Shown: positions 24,736-33,691 of the stretch, one piece after another
Position numbering within the stretch: the stretch's first letter is position 1
Layout: every line of letters starts with the position of its first letter
Source: JAGQTE01 sp964648005
GTDB taxonomy: Bacteria; Actinomycetota; Acidimicrobiia; Acidimicrobiales; Acidimicrobilacustridaceae
DNA length: 35,997 nucleotides
Direction: 5' to 3'
Assembly (NCBI GenBank): GCA_964648005.1
Contig: CAZYKR010000008.1
Location: 1-35,997 of the forward strand
Made by a program: the position numbers and the translations under genes
Notes under the pieces: model-generated
What the model was told of the DNA's origin: nothing
The model's database searches: none
Seen by the model: only the letters and a program-made list of their open reading frames with translations

Positions 24736-26043
24736 ATGCCAGCGAACCGCCTGCACACCAGCCGCCCGATCAGCGGCCCCGTCCGCCCCCGACTGCGCCG
24801 CCACGCAGCGGCGACCGCCATGGTCGCCGCGCTCGTCGCCGTCGCCAACGTCGCCCCGGCCGTGTCCGCCGCGCCGACGCAGGATCCGACCCCGGCCGAG
24901 GCGCGGGCCCGCCAGGATGAGATCCGTTCCGAGAAGGCCCGGCTCGCCGAGGAGCTCGAGCCGCTCAAGGCCACGCAGGCCGAGATGGAGCAGGCGCTCG
25001 CCGTCCTCGACGAGCAGGTCCGGGCCCAGCAGGCGCGCGCCGACGACGCCCGGCGCGCCGCCGACGACGCCCGCCAGCGAGCCGAGGACCTGCTGCGCCA
25101 ACAGCTGGCCACCGAGCACCAGATCGACGAGCTCCAGGGCCGCCTGCAGGAGCGGGCGGTCGCCGCCTACGTCAACCCCGACGGTCGCATGGACGACACC
25201 GAGCGACTGCTGTCGGTCGACGACATCTCCGAGCTCGACCGGGACAAGGCACTACTCGACGCCGTGAGCGGGTCGACCGAGGACATCACCGACCAGCTGC
25301 GCGGCCGCAAGGAGGAGCTCGCCGACCTGGTCGACGAGCAACGTGCCGCGCAGGCCGAGGCCGAGGAGTGGCAGGCCACCGAGGAAGCGGCGCTGCGCGA
25401 GCTGCAGGCAGCCGAGGAGAACCAGCAGCGGATCAAGACCGTCTACGACGAGCAGGTCCGCGGCATCGACGGCCACATCGCCGGGCTCTCCGCCGAAGAG
25501 GCCCAGATGGAGAAGATCATCACCGACGCCGAAGCCCGCGCCGCGGCGCAGGCCGAGGCCGATCGGCGGGCCAACGCCGCCCTCAGCGGCGGCTCGTCGG
25601 GCGGCGACACCTCGAGCGGTGGGGGCGGCGAGCAGGCCTTCAGCGGTCCGTCGCAGATCACCGGCACCGCCGGACCGGGCGGCTGCATCTGGCCGCTGCC
25701 CGGCGCCAAGGTGTCGCGCGGCTTCGGCGGCGGCCACCCCGGCATCGACATGTACGCCCCGCACGGGTCACCGATCTATGCCTCGGTCGCCGGCGAGGTG
25801 ATCTTCGCCGGCTGGAACTCGGGCGGCTACGGCAACCTCGTGCTGGTGGACCACGGCTCGTTCGTCACCGCCTACGCCCACCAGAGCCAGGTGGCGGTCA
25901 GCGTCGGTCAGCAGGTCGGCCAGGGCCAGCTCGTCGGCTACGAGGGGTCGACCGGGTACTCGACCGGGCCGCACCTGCACTTCGAGGTGCGCGTCGGCGG
26001 GTCGGCCATCGATCCCGACGGCTGCCTCGGCACCAGCACCTGA
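24736..26043 (+). CDS. secreted coiled-coil M23 (LytM) peptidase, EnvC-like
   Basis: This 435-residue exported cell-wall protein has signal peptide 1-45 (PAVSA). Two long coiled-coil stretches follow (about 52-190 and 205-275), then a Gly/Ser linker (about 277-300) and a LytM/M23 endopeptidase domain (about 318-430). Zinc and catalytic residues are visible: GHPGID (H-x3-D), YAHQS and HLHFE. It therefore looks active, unlike the degenerate EnvC activators. The build (coiled coil plus LytM) is that of FtsEX-linked or septal peptidoglycan hydrolases. The frame is open upstream; ATG 24736 starts the signal peptide, and GTG 24700 is an alternative. It ends at a strong hairpin. Confidence 0.9.
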   Translation: MPANRLHTSRPISGPVRPRLRRHAAATAMVAALVAVANVAPAVSAAPTQDPTPAEARARQDEIRSEKARLAEELEPLKATQAEMEQALAVLDEQVRAQQARADDARRAADDARQRAEDLLRQQLATEHQIDELQGRLQERAVAAYVNPDGRMDDTERLLSVDDISELDRDKALLDAVSGSTEDITDQLRGRKEELADLVDEQRAAQAEAEEWQATEEAALRELQAAEENQQRIKTVYDEQVRGIDGHIAGLSAEEAQMEKIITDAEARAAAQAEADRRANAALSGGSSGGDTSSGGGGEQAFSGPSQITGTAGPGGCIWPLPGAKVSRGFGGGHPGIDMYAPHGSPIYASVAGEVIFAGWNSGGYGNLVLVDHGSFVTAYAHQSQVAVSVGQQVGQGQLVGYEGSTGYSTGPHLHFEVRVGGSAIDPDGCLGTST

Positions 26044-26054
26044 GCCAACCCACT

Positions 26055-26111
26055 CGTTCTGGTAGCGAACCCGGGTCGAATTCCGACCGGTTGTACTACC
26101 AGAACGGTTTT
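26055..26111 (+). terminator. intrinsic terminator of the M23 gene
   Basis: CGTTCTGGTAG (26055-26065) and CTACCAGAACG (26096-26106) are perfect 11-base arms. Inside, AACC/GGTT and GGTCG/CGACC pair around AATTC. GTTTTC follows directly on the plus strand, giving the only good U-tract terminator seen in the window. Confidence 0.7.
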
Positions 26112-26128
26112 CGGCGCGGGCTTGCCTC

Positions 26129-26144
26129 TTGAACGAACGTTTGA
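26129..26144. promoter_or_regulatory. TetR-type operator before the P450-TetR operon
   Basis: TTGAACGAACGTTTGA holds AACG-AA-CGTT, a perfect inverted repeat flanked by T and A (TnnAACGnnCGTTnnA). It lies 56 bases before the P450 start and resembles TetR-family sites such as NAACGNNCGTTNG. The adjacent TetR gene is the natural candidate to bind it. Confidence 0.5.
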
Positions 26145-26199
26145 TTAGCTGTCGGGCGTCGAAGGCGACGCCGGCCGCGCCGGCGCCAGGAGGTTGGTC

Positions 26200-27531
26200 A
26201 TGACAGCGATCGAGGCACCGATGGAGCTCGACTTCTGCGACGTGCGGCTCTACGACGACCCGTGGGAGACATACCGGTGGCTGCGCAACAACGCGCCGAT
26301 CTACCGCGACGAGGCCAACGACCTGTGGATCATCTCCAAGCACGAGGACGTCTTCACGATCTCGCGTGATCCCGATCGCTTCTGCAACCGCTTCGGCGTC
26401 CGTCCGGTGATCGCCGGCGACATGTCGATCATCACCCTCGACGGTGACCAGCACACCCGCACCCGCCGCCTGATCAACCAGGGGTTCACGCCTCGACGCG
26501 TGCGCGAGCTCTACCCGCACATCCAAGAGCTGTCCCAGGAGCTGATCGAGCAGATCAAGGAGAAGGGGCAGGTCGACTTCGTCGAGGACTTCGCCATCCA
26601 CATCCCGCTGATCATCATCTGCGAGCTGATGGGGCTCGACCCCGAACAGCGCATGGCGATGTACCGCTGGAGCGACGCCATGATGGCGGGCGACGGGCAC
26701 ATCGAGGCCGACGACCCGGTCCTGCACGCCGCCGCCACGGCCTTCGGCGAGTACGCCGAGATGTGCCTGACGCTCATCGCCGAACGGCGCGCCAACCCCG
26801 GCCAGCACGATGACCTCATCGACGTGCTCACCTCCGCGTTCGACGACGGCGCGCTGGCGAAGGAGCACCTGGCGCTGCAGGGCATCGATGAGGAGCGCGC
26901 CGCCGAGATCATCGGCAACCGGCTGGGTGACGACGAGTTGCTGTCGTTCCTCACCGTGCTGCTCGTCGCCGGCAACGAGACCACCCGCAACGCCCTCAGC
27001 GGCGGCCTGCTGGCCCTGAGCCTGTTCCCCCACGAGGCCGAGCGGTTCGTGGCCCACCTCCACGACGACGTCTTCCTCGACAAGGCGGTCGACGAGCTCA
27101 TCCGCTACGTGTCTCCAGTGATGGGCTTCATCCGCACGGTCACCGTCGATCACACCTACAAGGGCGTCGACTTCAAAGAAGGCGACCGGGTCCTGCTGCT
27201 GTACCAGTCGGCGAACCGCGATGAGGACGTCTTCGACCGCCCCGACGAGCTGATCCTGGACCGGGACCCCAACCCGCACCTGGCCTTCGGCATCGGGCCG
27301 CACTTCTGCCTGGGCGCCAACCTGGCCCGCCTCGAGGTCAAGACCGTGCTGCAGGAGCTCTTCCATGCCATCCCCGACATCCGCGTGACCGACGACGCGC
27401 CGTTCGACCGAGGTGCCTCGTCGCTGGTCATCGCCATCCAGAGCCTGCCGGCGCGCTATACCCCTGCCTCGGAGGCAGAGGCCGCCTGCCCGGCCACCGC
27501 CACCAGCGGCAGCTGTCCCGTCGCCCACTGA
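26200..27531 (+). CDS. cytochrome P450
   Basis: This is a 443-residue soluble P450. The I-helix is AGNETTRN, ExxR is ELIR (DELIRYVSPV), and the heme loop is AFGIGPHFCLGANLARLE with Cys at about 370. A 25-residue insertion between about 215 and 245 (ALAKEHLALQGIDEERA) and a Cys-containing tail make it longer than the other two P450s of the window. AGGAGG six bases before ATG 26200 is the best ribosome site here and decides the start. The TetR gene follows after 46 bases on the same strand, and an inverted repeat precedes the operon. The substrate is probably lipophilic and may also be the regulator's ligand. Confidence 0.95.
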   Translation: MTAIEAPMELDFCDVRLYDDPWETYRWLRNNAPIYRDEANDLWIISKHEDVFTISRDPDRFCNRFGVRPVIAGDMSIITLDGDQHTRTRRLINQGFTPRRVRELYPHIQELSQELIEQIKEKGQVDFVEDFAIHIPLIIICELMGLDPEQRMAMYRWSDAMMAGDGHIEADDPVLHAAATAFGEYAEMCLTLIAERRANPGQHDDLIDVLTSAFDDGALAKEHLALQGIDEERAAEIIGNRLGDDELLSFLTVLLVAGNETTRNALSGGLLALSLFPHEAERFVAHLHDDVFLDKAVDELIRYVSPVMGFIRTVTVDHTYKGVDFKEGDRVLLLYQSANRDEDVFDRPDELILDRDPNPHLAFGIGPHFCLGANLARLEVKTVLQELFHAIPDIRVTDDAPFDRGASSLVIAIQSLPARYTPASEAEAACPATATSGSCPVAH

Positions 27532-27577
27532 CCCGCCGCCGACCGGCTCCGAGCTGGCCGGCCGGCCGGAGCCCACC

Positions 27578-28171
27578 ATGTCGACCACCACCCCCACCGA
27601 GGCACCGTCGCAGCGCGACCGCATCCTCGACATCGCCTTGGCCCTGATGGCCGAGCGGGGGGCGAGCGGCACGAGCATGCGCCAGCTGGCCAAGGCGTGC
27701 GACCTCAACGTCGCAGCCATCTACCACTACTTCCCCTCGAAGGCCGAGCTGCTGCGCTCGGTCATCGAGGAACGCCGCTACGGGCTGCGGCTCCAGGAGC
27801 TGCCGGTGGTGGAGATCGACCCCGACCCGCGCCGTCGGCTGGTGATCCTCATCGAGACGATCTGGCAGGGTGCGCTCGAGGAGGAGGCGATCTGGCGGCT
27901 CCTGCTCGGCGAAGGGCTGCGGGGGGACGAGACGGCGCTGGCCGTCTCGCGCGAGCTGCTCGAGGTGATCGAACCGGCGCTGCGCGAGTGGCTCGGCGCG
28001 CTCTTCGCCGACACCACTCTCGACCACGACGCCATGACCCAGGTGATCATGGCGCAGCTGTTCAGCTTCTTCGTCACCCACCTGTTCCGCCCCGATGCGG
28101 AGCGCGCCGCGCGCGTGCATCAACAGGCCGAGGCCATCGCCACCCTCGCCTTCGGTCCGACGTCCCGCTGA
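27578..28171 (+). CDS. TetR/AcrR-family transcriptional regulator
   Basis: This 197-residue regulator has an N-terminal TetR helix-turn-helix (about 13-60): RILDIALALMAERGASGTSM, then LAKACDLNVAAIYHYFPSKAELL. The all-helical ligand domain (about 70-197) is divergent and gives no ligand clue. GGAG seven bases before the ATG sets the start; the frame is open upstream inside the P450. It most likely represses its own operon through the inverted repeat at 26129-26144. A hairpin follows its stop. Confidence 0.92.
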   Translation: MSTTTPTEAPSQRDRILDIALALMAERGASGTSMRQLAKACDLNVAAIYHYFPSKAELLRSVIEERRYGLRLQELPVVEIDPDPRRRLVILIETIWQGALEEEAIWRLLLGEGLRGDETALAVSRELLEVIEPALREWLGALFADTTLDHDAMTQVIMAQLFSFFVTHLFRPDAERAARVHQQAEAIATLAFGPTSR

Positions 28172-28172
28172 G

Positions 28173-28200
28173 CCGGCCTCGGGGCACCCCGCACGGCCGG
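28173..28200 (+). terminator. hairpin after the TetR gene
   Basis: CCGGCC and GGCCGG pair outside, GGGG and CCCC inside, with short internal loops. It starts at the TetR stop codon and ends before the promoter of the next gene. There is no U-tract. Confidence 0.45.
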
Positions 28201-28211
28201 GCGTCACGGTC

Positions 28212-28217
28212 CATACT
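28212..28217 (+). promoter_or_regulatory. -10 hexamer of the LuxR-type regulator gene
   Basis: CATACT, six bases before GTG 28224, resembles TATACT and supports a leaderless transcript from that GTG. Confidence 0.4.
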
Positions 28218-28223
28218 GCGGCC

Positions 28224-29762
28224 GTGAACCACCGCGCGCCGTGGCTGGAGCTCGACGCCGATGCGGCACTGGCCGCCGTGCTCGCCGACGCGGTCGGCGA
28301 GCTACACGCCGGCGTCTCCGGGTTGATCCAGATCCGTTCCGCCGACGACGGCACCCGCCAGGCGCTGGCGACGATCTGCACCGTTGCGGAGCGGCACGGC
28401 ACGCGCGTCGTGCGATGGCCGTCCACGGACCCGATGCCGTGGCACGAGCTGGACGCCCTGATGGGTGCCGCTGCCGGGCAGGGCACCGCGGTGCTCGTGG
28501 TCGCCGAGGAGCTCGATCGCCGATCGCGCTCGGACCGTGCCGGCCTCACCGGGGCCGCGTTGCGGTCGCTCCGACGCGCCGATCGCCTGCAGCTCGTGCT
28601 CGGCCCGCACGACGCCAGCACGCGCCGACGTGCGCTCGACGGCACGGTCGAGCTGCACCGCCCCGGCCTCCTGGTCGTCGCCACGGTCGACGCGCCCGTG
28701 ACGGCGACGATGCCGATCGACGAGGACGATCCGACGGCAGCCGCCGAGCGCCGAGACGTCGACGAGTGGGTCGGTGCGCTGCAACCGGCGCCGGCCCTGC
28801 GCAGCGCCGTCGCCGCGCTCGACGAGGCGGCCGGGCTCGGGCCGAGCGCCACCGCCGCCGCACTCGAGGGCCTGGCGCTCGCCCAGGCGTTGCACGGGCG
28901 CGATCGTGCGGCGTCGGCCGCGCTGGCGCTGGCCAGCACCGCCGGAGCTCCCGCGACCGATCGCGCACTCGCCGCGGCGCAGGTGTCGGCGCTGCGCGCC
29001 GTGCTCCGCCTCGACGCCACCGAGCTCCGCCGCGCCGTGGCGGCGCGCCACGACGCGCTGATCGTGGCACGCGAGGTGGCGGGCATCGGGCCCGGCGACG
29101 TCCCCATGCTCGACGGGATCACCGGCCTCGCCGCCGTGCTCGGCGTGGCACCCGATGCGGCGGCCCGCGCCCCGATCGGTCCGGTCGATGCCACGCTCCT
29201 CGCCCTCGCCGACCGACTCGGTCCGTCGGCGACCCGCCGCGTGCCGAGCGGCATCGGCGACGAGTCGTCCGAGCTGCGCGCCGCGTGCGCCACGGCCTGG
29301 TCGGTGCTGTCGCGATCGGACCTCGGCATCGCCTGGTGGCACGTCGCCCTGCTCGCCTGTTGGCCCCAGGCCCGTGCCGCCGGCTGGGACGAGACCGGCG
29401 ACCTGCTCCGGGCGGCGCAGGCGTTCTTCAGCGCGCAGGGGTTCAGCGCCCTCGCCGCCGAAGCGCGCGCCGCGCTGCGGGCCCAAGGCGAACGGGTACC
29501 CCGGCGGGGGCGCGGGTCGAGCGTCGTCCCCGCCGTGCTGGCGCGCTGCGGCGTGACGAGCCGTGAGGTCGACGTGCTGGCCCAGCTCGCCGGCGGCGCC
29601 ACCAACAAGGACGTGGCGGCGGCGCTGTTCGTGTCGACCGGCACGGTCAAGCACCACGTCGCCAACCTGCTCCGCAAGACCGGCCTCGCCAACCGGCGCG
29701 AGCTGGCGGCGCTGGCGCGCGAGCTGGACCTCGGCGCCGCAGCGCCCCCTATGCTCCGCTGA
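28224..29762 (+). CDS. LuxR-type regulator with degenerate ATPase region
   Basis: This 512-residue protein ends in a clear LuxR/GerE DNA-binding domain (about 445-505): VTSREVDVLAQLAGGATNKD, then VSTGTVKHHVANLLRKTGL. The rest resembles a LAL/MalT-type regulator. At about 30-50 the place of the P-loop reads IQIRSADDGTRQAL, without the Gly-Lys-Thr of a Walker A motif. The Walker-B-like strand reads VLVVAEELDRRS without the acidic pair. An Ala-rich helical region (about 190-430) may be a decayed TPR-like arm. It probably does not bind ATP normally. GTG 28224 is preferred over upstream starts because of CATACT six bases before it. Its TGA directly abuts the menB ATG. Confidence 0.78.
   Translation: MNHRAPWLELDADAALAAVLADAVGELHAGVSGLIQIRSADDGTRQALATICTVAERHGTRVVRWPSTDPMPWHELDALMGAAAGQGTAVLVVAEELDRRSRSDRAGLTGAALRSLRRADRLQLVLGPHDASTRRRALDGTVELHRPGLLVVATVDAPVTATMPIDEDDPTAAAERRDVDEWVGALQPAPALRSAVAALDEAAGLGPSATAAALEGLALAQALHGRDRAASAALALASTAGAPATDRALAAAQVSALRAVLRLDATELRRAVAARHDALIVAREVAGIGPGDVPMLDGITGLAAVLGVAPDAAARAPIGPVDATLLALADRLGPSATRRVPSGIGDESSELRAACATAWSVLSRSDLGIAWWHVALLACWPQARAAGWDETGDLLRAAQAFFSAQGFSALAAEARAALRAQGERVPRRGRGSSVVPAVLARCGVTSREVDVLAQLAGGATNKDVAAALFVSTGTVKHHVANLLRKTGLANRRELAALARELDLGAAAPPMLR
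29750..29755 (+). promoter_or_regulatory. -10 hexamer of menB
   Basis: TATGCT lies seven bases before the menB ATG, within the last codons of the regulator gene. It suggests a separate leaderless start for menB. Confidence 0.45.
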
Positions 29763-30662
29763 ATGGTCTCCGAGCTGTTCGACCCGCAGCGGTGGGAGCC
29801 CGTCGAGGGCTTCTCGTGCACCGACATCACCTACCACCGCGCCGTCGACCAGGGCACGGTGCGCATCGCCTTCGATCGGCCCGAGGTGCGCAACGCCTTC
29901 CGTCCCGGCACCGTCGACGAGCTGTTCCGTGCGCTGGACCACGCCCGCCAGACGAGCGACGTGGGGTGCGTCCTGCTCACCGGCAACGGACCGTCACCAC
30001 GCGACGGGGTGTGGTCGTTCTGCTCGGGCGGCGACCAGCGCATCCGGGGTCGCGACGGGTACCGCTACGCCGAGGGCGACACCGCCGAGTCCATCGACCC
30101 GGCGCGCACCGGGCGCCTGCACATCCTCGAGGTGCAGCGGCTGATCCGGTTCATGCCGAAGGTCGTCATCGCCGTCGTCCCCGGGTGGGCCGCCGGCGGT
30201 GGCCACAGCCTGCACGTCGTGGCCGATCTCACCCTCGCCAGCGCCGAGCACGCCAGGTTCAAGCAGACCGACGCCGACGTGGCCAGCTTCGACGGCGGCT
30301 TCGGATCCGCGTACCTGGCCCGCCAGGTCGGCCAGAAGTTCGCCCGGGAGATCTTCTTCCTGGGCCGGGAGTACTCGGCTGCCGAAGCGCACGCCATGGG
30401 GATGGTCAACGCCGTCGTCCCCCATGCGGACCTCGAGGCCACCGCCCTGGAGTGGGCCGCCATGATCAACGGCAAGAGTCCGACGGCGCAGCGGATGTTG
30501 AAGTTCGCCTTCAACCTGATCGACGACGGCCTGGTGGGCCAGCAGGTGTTCGCCGGCGAGGCGACCCGGCTGGCCTACATGACCGACGAGGCGGCAGAGG
30601 GGCGCGACAGCTTCCTGGACAAGCGCGACCCCGACTGGTCGGCGTTCCCCTGGCACTACTGA
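29763..30662 (+). CDS. menB: 1,4-dihydroxy-2-naphthoyl-CoA synthase
   Basis: This 299-residue crotonase closes the second ring of menaquinone, converting o-succinylbenzoyl-CoA to 1,4-dihydroxy-2-naphthoyl-CoA. MenB-specific stretches are plain: FDRPEVRNAFRPGTVDELFR, FCSGGDQRIRGRDGY, VPGWAAGGGHSLHVVADL, SFDGGFGSAYLARQVGQKF and the C-terminal KRDPDWSAFPWHY, which includes the tyrosine-rich tail used in catalysis. Length is normal. It is the only menaquinone gene in the window. The regulator gene abuts it upstream, and the FGGY kinase gene begins 19 bases downstream. Confidence 0.96.
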   Translation: MVSELFDPQRWEPVEGFSCTDITYHRAVDQGTVRIAFDRPEVRNAFRPGTVDELFRALDHARQTSDVGCVLLTGNGPSPRDGVWSFCSGGDQRIRGRDGYRYAEGDTAESIDPARTGRLHILEVQRLIRFMPKVVIAVVPGWAAGGGHSLHVVADLTLASAEHARFKQTDADVASFDGGFGSAYLARQVGQKFAREIFFLGREYSAAEAHAMGMVNAVVPHADLEATALEWAAMINGKSPTAQRMLKFAFNLIDDGLVGQQVFAGEATRLAYMTDEAAEGRDSFLDKRDPDWSAFPWHY

Positions 30663-30681
30663 CGTCGGGCCGAGCACGCGC

Positions 30682-32217
30682 ATGACCCTCGCCCTCGGCA
30701 TCGACGTCGGCACCTCCAACGCCAAGGTGGTGCTGGTCGATGACGGCGGCTCGCTGCTCGCGTCGGCCGAACGTGCGCTGGTGACCGTGCGGGACGGCGA
30801 CGCGGTGACCCAGGACGCCGAAGCCCTGTGGCAGCTCGTGCTCGCTGCCATCGCCGAGGTGCTCGACGCCGTCCCCGGTGCGGCGCCCGCCGTGCGCGCC
30901 GTCGGATGCTGCAGCCAGTACTCCTCGATCGTGCCGGTCGACGCGGTCGGCCGGCCGACGGCGCCGATGCGCACGTACTTCGACCGGCGCGGCACGCAGC
31001 ACTGCTACGACGTGCTGCGCGACCATCCCGAGGCGTTCGCCACCTGGACCGAACGGCACGGCCTGCCGCCCGTCGGCAACGGGCTCAGCTTGGGGCACGT
31101 CCTGCACATCCTCCACGACGAGCCGTCGGTCGCCGCCGCCACCGCGTGCTACCTCGAGCCGATGGACTACGTGGCCGCACGGCTCACCGGCGCGCCGCGC
31201 GCCACGCAGGCCACGATGTTCACCGCGCAGCTCTGCGACAACCGCACGCTGGGGACCACCGACTACGACGACGACCTGTGCCGCATGGCCGGGGTGCCGA
31301 CCGACGTGCTCCCGCCGCTGCTGGCGCCGGGCGAACCCTGCGGCGTGGTCCAACCCGAGGTGGCCGACGCGCTGGGCCTGCGCCACGACGTGACGGTGGC
31401 GGCGTCGATGAACGACAGCCACGCCGGCGCCCTCGCCACCGGTGCCTGCACATCGGCGCAGGTGGGCCTGATGATCGGCACGACCGCCGTCGTGCTGGCG
31501 GCGGTCGACCGGCTCGTCGTCGACCTCGAGCACGAGGTGCTGTCGATGCCCACGCCGGTGACCGACACGTATCTGGTGTGGGCCGAGAACGGCGTGGCCG
31601 GCAAGGCGCTCGACCACGTACTCGAGCACCTCGTCTTCGCCGACGACGCGCTCGCCGACCACCACACCGAGGATCGGTTCGCCACCCTCGACGCCACCGT
31701 GACCGATGTGGCGCCCGGCAGCGGCGGGGTGCTGTTCCTCCCCTGGCTCGCCGGGTCGATGGCGCCGGCCGCCGACCACCGCGTGCGTGGCGCGTTCGTC
31801 AACCTGTCGCTCGACACCCGCCGGGCGGAGCTGGTGCGCGCCGTGCTCGAAGGCATCGCCCACAACGCGGCCTGGCTGCTCCCTGTTGTGGAGTCGACGG
31901 CCGGCGCGCCGGCGGCGCGGGTGGTGTTCGGCGGAGGCGCGGCCCGCTCGGCGGCCTGGTGCCAGATCCTCGCCGACGTGCTCGACCGGCCGGTGGCACC
32001 GCTCCTCGACCCACACCACGCCATCGCGCGGGCGGTGGCGCTCGCGGCGCTGCACGGCATCGACCAGGTGGCCGCCGACCCACACGGCGTGGTGGTACGC
32101 ACGGCGGACGCCTACGATCCGGACCCGGTCGCCCACGCGGCGTACGCGCCGGTGACCGAGCAGTTCATCGCCGCCTTCGCGGCGCTGCGACCGATCTATC
32201 AGACCCTGAACCGCTGA
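30682..32217 (+). CDS. FGGY-family carbohydrate kinase
   Basis: This 511-residue kinase belongs to the xylulokinase/gluconokinase/glycerol kinase group. The N-terminal ATPase-fold start is LGIDVGTSNAKVVLVD. The proposed catalytic base is Asp245 in SMNDSHAGALATG, and the second half carries IGTTAV, GGVLFLPWLAGS and VFGGGAARSAAWCQILADVL. The substrate-binding half diverges from true xylulokinases (QYSS in place of the usual QMH), so the sugar or polyol is not predicted. It lies between menB and a sphingosine-1-phosphate-lyase-like gene, 54 bases upstream of the latter. It probably shares the transcript with both. Confidence 0.9.
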   Translation: MTLALGIDVGTSNAKVVLVDDGGSLLASAERALVTVRDGDAVTQDAEALWQLVLAAIAEVLDAVPGAAPAVRAVGCCSQYSSIVPVDAVGRPTAPMRTYFDRRGTQHCYDVLRDHPEAFATWTERHGLPPVGNGLSLGHVLHILHDEPSVAAATACYLEPMDYVAARLTGAPRATQATMFTAQLCDNRTLGTTDYDDDLCRMAGVPTDVLPPLLAPGEPCGVVQPEVADALGLRHDVTVAASMNDSHAGALATGACTSAQVGLMIGTTAVVLAAVDRLVVDLEHEVLSMPTPVTDTYLVWAENGVAGKALDHVLEHLVFADDALADHHTEDRFATLDATVTDVAPGSGGVLFLPWLAGSMAPAADHRVRGAFVNLSLDTRRAELVRAVLEGIAHNAAWLLPVVESTAGAPAARVVFGGGAARSAAWCQILADVLDRPVAPLLDPHHAIARAVALAALHGIDQVAADPHGVVVRTADAYDPDPVAHAAYAPVTEQFIAAFAALRPIYQTLNR

Positions 32218-32271
32218 CACCGCCGTCGAGGCCCGGCACGCCGCCGCCCGCCGGCACGAAGGAGCCCCCAG

Positions 32272-33660
32272 ATGAGCCACGACTACCCCTACGCCGATCG
32301 CTTCGGGGTGCAGCGGACCCTGCCCGAGCAGGGCCGTCCCCGCGACGAGGTGCTGGCGGAGCTGGCGACGATGGCCTCCGAGGAGGACACCACCTGGGAG
32401 AGCGGCAAGTGCTCCGGCACGATGTACTGCGGCGATCACGAGCACTACGACTTCATGACCGAGGCCTTCGGCAAGTACGCCCACATGAACGCGCTCCAGC
32501 GCGACATGTGCCCGTCGGCGACCCGCTTCGAGGGCGAGATCATCGCCATGACCCTCGACATGCTCAACGCCGACGCCGTCACCGACGGCGAGCCGGCCGG
32601 CATCGTCACCACGGGCGGCACGGGCAGCATCCTGCACGCCATGCTCGCCTACCGGGAGCACGCCGCCATCCATCGCGGCATCGACCGGCCCAACGTGATC
32701 AAGCCTGAGACCGCCCACCCCGCGTTCGACAAGGCGTGCCACCTCCTCGGCATCGAGCTGCGCAAGGCCCCGGTCGACCCCGACACGACGTTGGTGGACG
32801 TCGACTGGGTGGCCGACCACATCGACGCCGGCACGATCGCCACCATCGGCTCGGCGTGCAACTACGGGTACGGCACGGTTGATCCCATCGAGGCGCTGTC
32901 GGACCTGGCGCTCGAGCGCGGCATCGGCCTGCACGTCGACGGCTGCCTCGGCGGATGGATCCTGCCGTGGGGCCAGGAGCTCGGCTACGACATCCCGACC
33001 TTCGACTTCCGCCTGCCCGGCGTCACGTCGATCTCGGCGGACACCCACAAGTACGGCTACGCCTTCAAGGGCACCTCGGTCCTGTCGTTCCGGGACGCGC
33101 AGTACCGCAACGACCAGTACTTCTTCCTCACCGACTGGAGCGGCGGCAAGTACTGCTCCCCCGGCATCGAGGGCTCGCGCTCGGTCGGCCTGCTGGCGGC
33201 CACGTGGGCGGCGATGGTGACGATCGGCCGCCAGGGCTACCTGAACTACGCCCGCGAGATCTTCGAGACCGCGTACGCCATGCAGGACATCGTGCGCAGC
33301 CATCCCGAGCTGCGGTTGATGGGCACGCCGACGTTCTGCTTCAGCTTCACGTCGGACGCCTTCGACATCTACCACGTCAACGACTTCATGCGGCAGCGAG
33401 GCTGGCGCTTCAACGGCCAGCAGTACCCGAACTCGATCCACATGGCAGTCACCCGTCCGCAGACCCAGCCGGGGCTCGTCGAGGCTTTCGCCGCCGACCT
33501 GGCAGAGGCGGTGCCCTACGCCGTCGAGCACGCCGACGAGGCACCGGCCAGCGGGGCCATCTACGGCGGCGTCGTCGGGGGGCTGACCGACGAAGCCGAC
33601 AGCTTCATCAAGATGGTGATGGCCGACATGATGGACCGCCACCAGGCCGTCCCGGGCTGA
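32272..33660 (+). CDS. PLP-dependent lyase/decarboxylase, sphingosine-1-phosphate-lyase-like
   Basis: This 462-residue fold-type-I PLP enzyme has the motif set of sphingosine-1-phosphate lyase more than of glutamate decarboxylase: TTGGTGSILHAMLAYREHA, KPETAHPAFDKACHLLGIEL, HVDGCLGGWILPWG and ADTHKYGYAFKG. The PLP-binding Lys is Lys260 (HK), with Asp223 (HVD) and His149 (TAHP) around the cofactor. S1P lyases split phosphorylated long-chain bases into phosphoethanolamine and an aldehyde. This protein lacks the N-terminal membrane anchor of eukaryotic forms, as bacterial ones do. AAGGAG seven bases before the ATG is a strong ribosome site. The substrate here is unknown; an amino-acid decarboxylase is the main alternative. 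Confidence 0.85.
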   Translation: MSHDYPYADRFGVQRTLPEQGRPRDEVLAELATMASEEDTTWESGKCSGTMYCGDHEHYDFMTEAFGKYAHMNALQRDMCPSATRFEGEIIAMTLDMLNADAVTDGEPAGIVTTGGTGSILHAMLAYREHAAIHRGIDRPNVIKPETAHPAFDKACHLLGIELRKAPVDPDTTLVDVDWVADHIDAGTIATIGSACNYGYGTVDPIEALSDLALERGIGLHVDGCLGGWILPWGQELGYDIPTFDFRLPGVTSISADTHKYGYAFKGTSVLSFRDAQYRNDQYFFLTDWSGGKYCSPGIEGSRSVGLLAATWAAMVTIGRQGYLNYAREIFETAYAMQDIVRSHPELRLMGTPTFCFSFTSDAFDIYHVNDFMRQRGWRFNGQQYPNSIHMAVTRPQTQPGLVEAFAADLAEAVPYAVEHADEAPASGAIYGGVVGGLTDEADSFIKMVMADMMDRHQAVPG

Positions 33661-33691
33661 CCGGGACCAACACCCGAAGCAGCTCCTCCCG

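Noticed and set aside
26061..26100. T-arm-like stretch (GGGTCGAATTCC) between 11-base arms, a possible tRNA or attachment remnant
   Set aside because: There is no acceptor, D or anticodon arm, and the T-loop lacks TTCGAA; the long hairpin with a following T-run is better explained as a terminator.
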